A stretch of DNA of 8,816 bases from Clostridia bacterium (GTDB lineage: Bacteria > Bacillota > Clostridia > Oscillospirales > Acutalibacteraceae). Made by a program: the position numbers and the translations under genes. Shown here piece by piece: positions 1-7,008 of this stretch. The notes under the pieces were generated by a model that was given only the letters and a program-made list of their open reading frames with translations, was not told the origin of the DNA and made no database searches. The stretch lies in NCBI GenBank assembly GCA_017501865.1, contig JAFVWD010000246.1, positions 1-8,816 on the forward strand. Reading direction: 5' to 3'. Positions within the stretch are counted from its first letter, which is position 1, and every line of letters begins with the position of its first letter.

Positions 1-62
1 ACAACTTGAAGTTTGTTTAATTTATTGTATCACAAAATAATACTTATAACAATAAAAAATTC

Positions 63-91
63 TTGATTTTCTCTTCCTACAGTAGTATGAT
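63..91 (+). promoter_or_regulatory. Sigma-A-type promoter for the giant surface-protein gene
   Basis: TTGATT at 63-68 and TATGAT at 86-91 are separated by exactly 17 bp, each one or two mismatches from the housekeeping consensus. This predicts a start near position 98 and a leader of about 44 nt. No operator or riboswitch fold is evident between the promoter and the start codon. The ribosome binding site GAAGGAG (128-134) lies 7 nt before the ATG at 142. Confidence 0.65.
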
Positions 92-141
92 AAAATCGTA
101 AAATTGTGCGAAGAAATTTGTAAATAAGAAGGAGCGATTTT

Positions 142-3100
142 ATGAAAAGAACTTTATGTTTATTTTTAGCATTGATTCTTGCAGTCGGCATTTGTTTTAG
201 TGCCCCTGTAACAATTACTGCTTCGGCGGCTGATAGTGTAAGTTATGTTGACTACACTTGGGACGAAGAAAGCAAGACGTTATCAAGCGAAACGAAATCG
301 GTTGATACATATACCGAGATTACCTCGACAACCACAGAGATGACAAGTGGCTGGTATGTGGTAAACGGTGAAGTCACGGTTGCCGAGCGTATGACGGCAA
401 CGGGCGAGGTGCATCTCATTTTGGCAGACGGGGCACATCTGACCGCAAGCGAGGGCATTACCGTCAACGAGGGCAATTCCTTGTACATATACGGGCAGTC
501 CTCGGATGAAAGCACTATGGGTAAGCTTACGGCAACAACAACAACAACCGACTATGATGCCGCGATTGGAAGTTTGAAAGCCAATCATGCCGGAAATATT
601 GTGATAAACGGCGGTAATATCAATGCATCTGCGTCTGCGAGTGGTGATGGTGCAGCTATCGGTAGCGCTGGATCTCGCGGTGGATATCAGATCACGATCA
701 ATGCAGGTGTTGTTACTGCCACCTCAGGCAACAGTTCGGCTGCCATCGGCAGTGGTAACAGCGGTGGCGATGGTGCTGTTTGGGGTACTGTTCATTCTAT
801 ATGCATAAACGGCGGTGTCGTAAACGCAACAGTGACGGCTAATGGCGGTGCCGCTATTGGCGGTGGAAGTTCGTTTGATGGCGGTGATATCACCATCACC
901 GGAGGAACCGTGACGGCAACAAACGAAGGTGCAGGTGCTGCCATCGGCGGCGGTATGTATGGAAGCGGCGGAAACATCACCATTACAGGCGGCAACGTAA
1001 CTGCAACCTACACCGACTCAGTTTATTACGGAGTGGCGATCGGAGCGGGATACTATGGAGAGAGTGCAGGAAATATTCTCATCACAGGGGGAACCGTAAC
1101 CGCTACGTCAACGCGTGGATGCGGCATTGGCGTATTCCCTGGTGATAATGGCAGAATTGTCATTCTCGGCGGCACCGTGAACGCATCGGGTAGCGGCACC
1201 GTGCATATCAACGCAGGTGCTTCCGGCTCTATGATGTTAGTTGACGGCACTACCGTCACCTTAAGCGGAGATTTTACACTGCAAACAGATTTTGTACTTT
1301 CCGAGGGATATACACTCGAAATTTCTGAGGGTGCAACCCTAACAATCCCCGAAGGCGTAACTCTTACGCTTCCCGAAGAATATACGCTTATAAGCAACGG
1401 CACCGTCAATGCAGTAGGTACTGTTAACTGTATCACACATAAGTATATAAAAGGTGTGTGTATTTGCGGTTTTGAGTGTAACCACGTGGGTGGAACTCCT
1501 ACGTGTACGGCACCGGCTGTATGCACAATTTGTGGCACAGGTTATGGTGAAGTTGACTCAACCAATCACAACTGGGAAAATGGTGTCTGCACTTATGGAT
1601 GCAATACCATTCACGAACCGCACGATTGGAGTGGCAAAGATAGCATTTGCACAGTCTGCGGAGCAACTTGTACACACACCGGTGGCGAAGCAACCTGCAC
1701 CGAAAAGGCAGTTTGCACCATCTGCGGCGCAAGCTACGGAGACTTTGCACCTCACACCTACGAAAACGGTAAATGTACAGTTGCAAATTGCGAAAATGCT
1801 TGTGCTCACGAAACTATAACTGACGGTGTTTGTGTGACTTGCGGTGGTAAGCATTGCGGTAATACTGAAAACGACAAGGTTGTGTGGTTCTGTGATGCTA
1901 CTGAGTATGCTCCTGGTGATGAAACATTATCAATTTTAACAATTACAGGTAAAGGTGATTTAGCTGGTTATACAATCGGGGAAGCACCCTGGGAAACTCA
2001 TCGTGAATCTATAGTAGGTATTGATATAAAGGATGGTGTTACCTCAATTGGTAATGGTACTTTTTGCGGATGTGTATCTCTTACAGCAGTAATAATCCCG
2101 GGTAGTGTAAAAACAATCGGAGGTGGCGCTTTTACCGGATGTGAATCGCTTAGTAATGTAAGAATTTCTGAGGGTGTAACATCAATCGGAAACTATGCTT
2201 TTGAAAATTGTACTCGGCTTAAAGAAATAACAATTCCAAAGAGTGTAGAAACAATTGGTGAACATGCTTTTAACTCCTGCACAATGCTTATGACGATCAC
2301 TATTCCTCAGAATGTAACAGTAATTGGTGAGGGCGCATTTTGCAATTGCACCAGACTTACTGAAATAAATGTAGATGAAGGTAATACTACATACTCAAGT
2401 GAAGACGGTGTTCTTTTTAATGAAGGAAAAACAGAATTGATTTGTTGCCCTGCAGGTAAAGCAGGTGACTACGAAGTACCTTCCTATGTAACAAGTATTT
2501 CTAATTATGCCTTTTCATCCCGTGGAGATTTTTTTGCAGTAACAATACCTGTGAGTGTAACAACAATTGGCGATTATGCTTTTGAGGGTAGCCAAAATGT
2601 AAATTTAATAGTTGAACCCGGTTCAGAAACTCACAAATTTGCAAAAACAAATAGCATACCATATATTTTCAACGGATGTATTACAAAAGAGGAAACTGAT
2701 CAGATTGAAAAATTACTCTTTACTCTTAATGCAGATAGTGAAAGTTATTCTGTAACTTTCTGTGATGCACACATCTCAGGTGCACTCAATATCCCTGCGA
2801 CTTACAACGGTAAGCCTGTAACTGAAATTGGTAATTATGCTTTTGAAAATTGTACATCACTTGCATCAGTAACAATTCCTGATACTATAACAACAATTGG
2901 TGCCGTGGCTTTTTGCAAATGCTCAAGCCTTAGTTCAATAACAATTCCAAAAAATGTAACAACAATTGGTGATTATGCTTTTCTTGGTTGTGCTGAACTT
3001 TCTTCAATAACTGTTGATGATAATAATAATTATTACTCAAATAGCGAAGACGGTGTTCTTTTTGATAAGAATAAAGAAAACTTGATTTGTTACCCGGCAG

Positions 3101-6100
3101 GCAAAACTGAAACAGGTTATACTGTTCCGAAAAGTGTAATAACAATTGGTGAAGGTGCTTTTATGGATTGTATTGCACTTACATCAGTAACAATCGGGGA
3201 AGACGTAGAAATAATTGGTATAGAGGCTTTTTATGGTTGTACTGCACTTGAAACAGTAACAATTCTTAATAGTGAAACTGTAATAAAGACAAATGTTTTT
3301 TATGAATGTAATGCTCTCACTACTGTAAATGCACCTTGTGATTGGGATGAAAACAAATATGCATTTGATGAGGGCGTGCTGAAAATTGCAGAACATGTAA
3401 CCACAAGTCCGGCAACCTGCATATCAAAAGCGAAATGTTCAGGTTGTGGTGAATATGGTGACTTTGCCGACCACACCTACAAAAACGGTAAATGTACTTT
3501 TGCAAATTGCAACAACGCTTGTGCTCACGAAACTATAACTGACGGTGTTTGTGTGACTTGCGGTGGCAAATACTGTGGTGCTGACAAAACTAAAGACAAG
3601 GTTGTGTGGTTCTATGAAGAAGCAACAACAACCTTAACAATTACAGGTAAAGGTGCTATGGCGGATTATGATTCTTCTGATATGCCTTGGAATGACTACA
3701 AAAGCAGAATAACAGATATTGTTATTGGGAATGGTGTAACAGCAATTGGAACTTATGCTTTTACCGGGTACGAAAACCTTGAATTTGTAATACTCCCCGA
3801 TGGTTTAAAAGCAATCGGAGACAATGCTTTTAAGGGCTGCTCATCTCTTTCGTCATTAGCAATTCCTCATACTGTAACGACAATTGGCAGCTCAGCTTTT
3901 TATAATTGCGCCTATATAACTTTAATAGTCGAGATTGGTTCTCGTGCTCATTCTTATGCAAAAGAAAATTATATAAGATATTTGTTGGATGATTATGATG
4001 AAACTGAAATAGCAGATGTTGAAAAAATATTCTTTGACGAAATAAGTAATGATAATAATGATAATAGTGAGGTAATAGCATATGCTGTAACAGGCTGTGA
4101 CGAAAAAATCTCAGGTGATATCAGAATTCCTGCTTCTTATAACGGCAAACCTGTAACAGAAATTGATGCGGATGCTTTTGCAACTTGCACAGAACTTACA
4201 TCGGTAATAATCCCAAAGAGTGTAACAACAATTGGTGAAAATGCCTTTGCAAACTGTGATACTCTTAACTCAGTAGAAATTTTTGGTAATGTAACAATAA
4301 TTGGTGCACATACTTTTGAGTATTGTATGTCTCTTTTTTCAATAACAATCCCGGAGAGTTTAACAGAAATTGGTGAAAATGCTTTTGCTTATTGTAATAA
4401 TCTTACATCAATAACAATTCCTGAGGGTGTAACAACAATTGGCGATAAGGCTTTTTCAAATTGTACAAAACTTGAAACTGTAACAATTGGAAAAAGTTTA
4501 ACAACAATTGGTGAAGGTACTTTTGCTTATTGTAACAATCTTTCATCAATAATAATTCCAAATAGCGTAACAACTATAGGAAAGAATGCTTTTGATAGTT
4601 GCACAAAACTTGAATCTGTAACAATTGGTAATGCTGTAGAAAAAATTGATGTTGGTACATTTAGTAATTGCACATCACTTGAAACAATAAAAATACCTGA
4701 TAGTGTACAAATTATTGGTGATTATGCTTTTGATTCTTGTGAGAGCCTTAAATCTGTAACAATTGGTGAAAAAACAGAAACAATTGGCGGATATGCTTTC
4801 AGAGATTGTAGTTTACTTGGAGAAATTAAAATACCTGATAGTGTAAAAACAATTGGTAATTATGCTTTTGATAATTGTATTTCACTCGGAACAGCAATAA
4901 TCGGTAATGAGGTAAAAACTATAGGTGATTCTGCTTTCGGTAATTGTGTGAACCTTAAATCTTTAACAATCGGTAAAGCTGTAGAAACAATTGGCGAGCT
5001 TGCATTTCAGCAATGCCCGTTACTCACCGAAATTGTAATTCCTGCAAGTGTAACAAAAATTGGTGAAAATGCTCTTATTGGGTGCTCCGGCTTAAAATAC
5101 ATTTTCTTTGAAGGTACAGAAGAAGCACAAAAAGATGTGGCTGATTCAATAGGCATAGCAACAAATGTCCACTATGGTTCTTCTACACATACATTTGAAG
5201 AAAATTATACAGTAGATGTAGAACCTACCTGTACTGAAAAAGGTAGTGAATCTCAGCATTGCAAATATTGTGAATTAACGCAAAATGAGAGAGATGTTAA
5301 AGAAAACGGTCACACATCAGTAAATGGCGGTAAAATAGATGTTCATACAAAGTGCGATGTTTGTGGTGTGACATTATCTTCCGAGCACGAATTTACAAAG
5401 ACTGTTATAAAAGCACCAACCTGCACAAGTCAGGGTGTGGAAACCTGGACTTGTGAATGTGGTTACAGTGAGACAACTAATGTTGAAGAGATAGATCACA
5501 ATTTTGTAAATCACGACGGTAAGGTTGCAACATGTACTGAAGATGGATATTATCCATACCAGACCTGCACAACCTGTGATTACACAACATATCACGTTGA
5601 CCCTGCCAAAGGTCACGACATTGTAATTGACAAAGCAGTAGAAGCAACCTGCACAAAAACAGGTCTTACAGAAGGCTCACATTGTACTCGTTGTGATGAC
5701 GAAACAGTTAAGCAAGAGGTTATTCCTACAAAAGCTCACACAGAAGTAACAGTAACCGGTAAAGCGGCAACTTGTACAGAAACAGGACTTACAGATGGTA
5801 AAAAATGTTCTGTATGTGGTACAACAACAGTAAAGCAAGAAACAATTGCTAAAAAAGCTCACACAGAAGTAACAGTAACCGGTAAAGCGGCAACTTGTAC
5901 AGAAGCAGGTCTTACAGATGGTAAAAGGTGTTCAGTATGTGATGAAATAATATCAGACCAAAAAGTAATTTCTGCGCTCGGACACGATTACAGTAAGGAT
6001 TTCACAATAGACAAGGCAGCAACATACACAGAAAATGGCTCGAAGTCAAAGCATTGCAGCAGGTGCGATGCAAGAACAGAAGTGACTGTAATCAAAAAAA

Positions 6101-6927
6101 AGGTTTTAGCAACACCGGTAGTATCTTTCAAACCAACCGCAGGCGGTATGAGAGTAACCTGGAATAAAATAAACGATGCAGAAAGCTACACGGTTTACAA
6201 GAAAATATATAACGCAAAAACTAAAAAATGGTCAGTCTGGTCAAAGATAAAAACAGACTTGACAGCTACAGGCTATACAGATACAGCTGTAAAACCGGGT
6301 GAGAATTATAAATACACAGTTAAGGCAGTAAAAGGAAAAGCGACAAGCAGCTTTAAAACACTTAACGGTAAAAAATATAATGTAACACCTGTAGTAACAG
6401 CGGTAAATGCAAGTAACGGAATAAAAGTAACTTGGAGCACAGTAGCAAATGCAACGGGTTACGCAGTTTACTCTTCAAGCTATAATGCGAAAACTAAAAA
6501 GTGGAGCAGCTGGAAAAACAGAGGAACTGCAGGTAAAAATAAAACCGCGTGGGTAGACAAGAGTGCAAAGAAGGGTACTTACTACAGGTACACGGTACGA
6601 GCAGTTTACGGAAGCTATAAGAGCAGCTACAAGGCATCAGAAAATACAATACGCTTACTTAACCCGACAGTAAAGGTTGCAAAAGCAACAAATGCTGTAA
6701 AAGTCAGCTGGAATAAAATAGCAGGTGCAAAAAATTACAGGGTTTATCGTGCAGAGTATGTAAACGGTAAATGGAGTGGTTGGAAGGTAGTTATAACTAC
6801 CGAAAGCAATACATTTGCTTATGCAGATAAAACTGTAAAGAAGGGTGTAACCTATAAGTACACAGTACGTGCGGTGAACGGTAAGTCTATGAGTTCTTAT
6901 AAAGCAAGTAGTTCAATAAAAAAATAA
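142..6927 (+). CDS. Giant secreted BspA-like leucine-rich-repeat surface protein with beta-helix, Cys-rich and FN3 regions
   Basis: The 2261-residue product has a Sec signal peptide: a KR n-region, a hydrophobic core to about residue 21, and a likely ASA/A cleavage near residue 29. A beta-helix-like Gly-rich domain follows (about 140-350, ITITGGTVTA motifs), then a Cys/His module (440-572). LRR_5/BspA-type repeats of about 23 residues (consensus L-x-x-I-T-I-P-x-x-V-x-x-I-G-x-x-A-F-x-x-C) occupy 625-825, 868-1066, 1190-1260 and 1333-1650, with a second Cys/His module at 1090-1145. A CxxC tandem array (about 1694-1985) and three FN3 domains (1990-2261) end the protein. BspA-like proteins are known adhesins and ligand-binding surface proteins; the ligand here is unknown. 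No LPxTG, SLH or C-terminal membrane helix is visible, so cell attachment may depend on the Lys-rich FN3 region (inference). The start is supported by GAAGGAG 7 nt upstream and by the signal peptide. GC content differs sharply between the first ~1.7 kb and the LRR blocks. Confidence 0.93.
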   Translation: MKRTLCLFLALILAVGICFSAPVTITASAADSVSYVDYTWDEESKTLSSETKSVDTYTEITSTTTEMTSGWYVVNGEVTVAERMTATGEVHLILADGAHLTASEGITVNEGNSLYIYGQSSDESTMGKLTATTTTTDYDAAIGSLKANHAGNIVINGGNINASASASGDGAAIGSAGSRGGYQITINAGVVTATSGNSSAAIGSGNSGGDGAVWGTVHSICINGGVVNATVTANGGAAIGGGSSFDGGDITITGGTVTATNEGAGAAIGGGMYGSGGNITITGGNVTATYTDSVYYGVAIGAGYYGESAGNILITGGTVTATSTRGCGIGVFPGDNGRIVILGGTVNASGSGTVHINAGASGSMMLVDGTTVTLSGDFTLQTDFVLSEGYTLEISEGATLTIPEGVTLTLPEEYTLISNGTVNAVGTVNCITHKYIKGVCICGFECNHVGGTPTCTAPAVCTICGTGYGEVDSTNHNWENGVCTYGCNTIHEPHDWSGKDSICTVCGATCTHTGGEATCTEKAVCTICGASYGDFAPHTYENGKCTVANCENACAHETITDGVCVTCGGKHCGNTENDKVVWFCDATEYAPGDETLSILTITGKGDLAGYTIGEAPWETHRESIVGIDIKDGVTSIGNGTFCGCVSLTAVIIPGSVKTIGGGAFTGCESLSNVRISEGVTSIGNYAFENCTRLKEITIPKSVETIGEHAFNSCTMLMTITIPQNVTVIGEGAFCNCTRLTEINVDEGNTTYSSEDGVLFNEGKTELICCPAGKAGDYEVPSYVTSISNYAFSSRGDFFAVTIPVSVTTIGDYAFEGSQNVNLIVEPGSETHKFAKTNSIPYIFNGCITKEETDQIEKLLFTLNADSESYSVTFCDAHISGALNIPATYNGKPVTEIGNYAFENCTSLASVTIPDTITTIGAVAFCKCSSLSSITIPKNVTTIGDYAFLGCAELSSITVDDNNNYYSNSEDGVLFDKNKENLICYPAGKTETGYTVPKSVITIGEGAFMDCIALTSVTIGEDVEIIGIEAFYGCTALETVTILNSETVIKTNVFYECNALTTVNAPCDWDENKYAFDEGVLKIAEHVTTSPATCISKAKCSGCGEYGDFADHTYKNGKCTFANCNNACAHETITDGVCVTCGGKYCGADKTKDKVVWFYEEATTTLTITGKGAMADYDSSDMPWNDYKSRITDIVIGNGVTAIGTYAFTGYENLEFVILPDGLKAIGDNAFKGCSSLSSLAIPHTVTTIGSSAFYNCAYITLIVEIGSRAHSYAKENYIRYLLDDYDETEIADVEKIFFDEISNDNNDNSEVIAYAVTGCDEKISGDIRIPASYNGKPVTEIDADAFATCTELTSVIIPKSVTTIGENAFANCDTLNSVEIFGNVTIIGAHTFEYCMSLFSITIPESLTEIGENAFAYCNNLTSITIPEGVTTIGDKAFSNCTKLETVTIGKSLTTIGEGTFAYCNNLSSIIIPNSVTTIGKNAFDSCTKLESVTIGNAVEKIDVGTFSNCTSLETIKIPDSVQIIGDYAFDSCESLKSVTIGEKTETIGGYAFRDCSLLGEIKIPDSVKTIGNYAFDNCISLGTAIIGNEVKTIGDSAFGNCVNLKSLTIGKAVETIGELAFQQCPLLTEIVIPASVTKIGENALIGCSGLKYIFFEGTEEAQKDVADSIGIATNVHYGSSTHTFEENYTVDVEPTCTEKGSESQHCKYCELTQNERDVKENGHTSVNGGKIDVHTKCDVCGVTLSSEHEFTKTVIKAPTCTSQGVETWTCECGYSETTNVEEIDHNFVNHDGKVATCTEDGYYPYQTCTTCDYTTYHVDPAKGHDIVIDKAVEATCTKTGLTEGSHCTRCDDETVKQEVIPTKAHTEVTVTGKAATCTETGLTDGKKCSVCGTTTVKQETIAKKAHTEVTVTGKAATCTEAGLTDGKRCSVCDEIISDQKVISALGHDYSKDFTIDKAATYTENGSKSKHCSRCDARTEVTVIKKKVLATPVVSFKPTAGGMRVTWNKINDAESYTVYKKIYNAKTKKWSVWSKIKTDLTATGYTDTAVKPGENYKYTVKAVKGKATSSFKTLNGKKYNVTPVVTAVNASNGIKVTWSTVANATGYAVYSSSYNAKTKKWSSWKNRGTAGKNKTAWVDKSAKKGTYYRYTVRAVYGSYKSSYKASENTIRLLNPTVKVAKATNAVKVSWNKIAGAKNYRVYRAEYVNGKWSGWKVVITTESNTFAYADKTVKKGVTYKYTVRAVNGKSMSSYKASSSIKK
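559..1195 (+). repeat. Seven-unit beta-helix-like repeat region (residues ~140-351)
   Basis: Units begin with an (A/V)AIG motif at residues 140, 171, 200, 237, 266 and 298, plus a diverged GIG near 328. Each unit ends in a strand of the form I-T-I-T-G-G-T-V-T-A-T. Spacing is 29-37 residues. The Gly-rich turns and alternating small/beta-branched residues suggest a right-handed beta-solenoid (inference). It is preceded at about residues 70-130 by a short domain beginning GWYVVNGEVTV that I do not recognise by name. The DNA here is clearly GC-richer than downstream. Confidence 0.7.
1741..1860 (+). repeat. Direct repeat copy 1: Cys/His module
   Basis: This segment encodes residues 534-573, running from DFAPHTYENG to GGKHCG and including NGKC, NACAHE and VCVTCGGK. 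It matches 3460-3579 at a constant offset of 1719 bp (573 codons). Within it, 1798-1847 is identical base for base to 3517-3566 (50 nt). It lies at the border between the GC-rich 5' part and the AT-rich LRR part of the gene. The Cys and His residues could bind a metal or form disulfides; neither can be decided from sequence. Confidence 0.9.
2014..3339 (+). repeat. First and second LRR_5/BspA-type repeat blocks
   Basis: Residues about 625-825 and 868-1066 consist of 23-residue units with the I-P-x-x-V-x-x-I-G-x-x-A-F-x-x-C signature. Each block is interrupted by a similar insert containing SEDGVLF...LIC.PAGK (residues 753-773 and 968-988), a common BspA-type insertion. Block 1 is introduced by a WF...LTITGKG segment (residues 582-604) that recurs at 1156-1171. 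Block 2 is introduced by ISGALNIPATYNGKPVTEI (from residue 878), which recurs as ISGDIRIPASYNGKPVTEI at 1323. Large-scale duplication therefore built the protein. Confidence 0.85.
3460..3579 (+). repeat. Direct repeat copy 2: Cys/His module
   Basis: This second copy of the 1741-1860 module encodes residues 1107-1146, again with NGKC, NACAHE and VCVTCGGK. A 50-nt stretch (3517-3566) is identical to 1798-1847. Both copies are followed by a KVVWF segment and LTITGKG before LRRs resume, so the duplicated unit includes at least the module and the start of the following LRR block. Confidence 0.9.
4138..5091 (+). repeat. Third LRR array: 14 tandem 23-residue LRR_5 units
   Basis: Residues about 1333-1650 contain 14 consecutive units, recognisable by the (A/T)F-x-x-C end motif (the last has AL in place of AF). 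The unit length is 69 bp and almost invariant. From about residue 1442 the beta-strand motif alternates between T-I-G and (K/I)-I-P in successive units, giving a 46-residue (138-bp) higher-order period. Such arrays form curved solenoids; repeat number may vary between strains by unequal recombination (inference). Confidence 0.88.
5644..6110 (+). repeat. CxxC tandem repeats, about 41 residues per unit
   Basis: Four units begin with an A-T-C-T type motif at 5644, 5767, 5890 and 6019, giving periods of 123, 123 and 129 bp. The consensus is ATCTxxGLTxGxxCxxC, about 15 residues, QxxI and an H-containing end. Bases 5730-5781 and 5853-5904 are identical over 52 nt. In the last unit the first Cys is replaced by Tyr (ATYTENGS), so that unit has lost one putative ligand. 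More diverged units extend upstream to about 5170. Similar modules are common in clostridial surface proteins; their ligand is not known to me. Confidence 0.85.
6109..6924 (+). repeat. Three C-terminal fibronectin type III domains
   Basis: Residues about 1990-2080, 2081-2171 and 2172-2261 each show the FN3 pattern: a TP or NP start, a V-x-W strand (VTWNKI, VTWSTV, VSWNKI), a central Y-x-V-Y strand, and a final YKYTVKAV/YRYTVRAV/YKYTVRAV strand. All three share an unusual central K-W-S-x-W motif (Trp at 2030/2033, 2121/2124, 2211/2214). The domains are Lys-rich and run to the very C-terminus with no anchor behind them. Confidence 0.85.
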
Positions 6928-6954
6928 ATTAGAGTTGTTTTAAAATGAAAATGA

Positions 6955-6990
6955 GCTGTAAAAAAACGCAGGTTTTTTTACAGCCTCTTT
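6955..6990. terminator. Bidirectional rho-independent terminator between convergent genes
   Basis: A 13-bp perfect stem (6955-6967 with 6972-6984) closes the 4-nt loop GCAG. Its outer end is GCTGT/ACAGC and its inner part is a run of seven A-T pairs. A T-rich tract (6986-6996) follows on the plus strand, and the minus strand has a T-rich tract opposite 6935-6952. It lies 27 bp after the surface-protein stop codon and 24 bp after the MerR gene's stop on the other strand, so it can serve both. Confidence 0.88.
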
Positions 6991-7008
6991 TATTCTTATA
7001 AACCGACA

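Noticed and set aside
440..530. Possible enzymatic or carbohydrate-binding domain before the beta-helix repeats
   Set aside because: The GWYVVNGEVTV...HLILADGAHLTA segment is recognisable as a recurring surface-protein module but shows no catalytic motif, so no function is claimed.
2930..3145. Open frames on the opposite strand of the surface-protein gene (for example here, at 1053-1538 and at 3830-4081)
   Set aside because: They are antisense shadows of the repetitive coding sequence, lack ribosome binding sites, and give low-complexity products.
2014..5091. Regular 69-bp repeats resembling a CRISPR or satellite array
   Set aside because: The repeats are diverged, in frame, contiguous without unique spacers, and translate to LRR_5 units; this is protein repetition.
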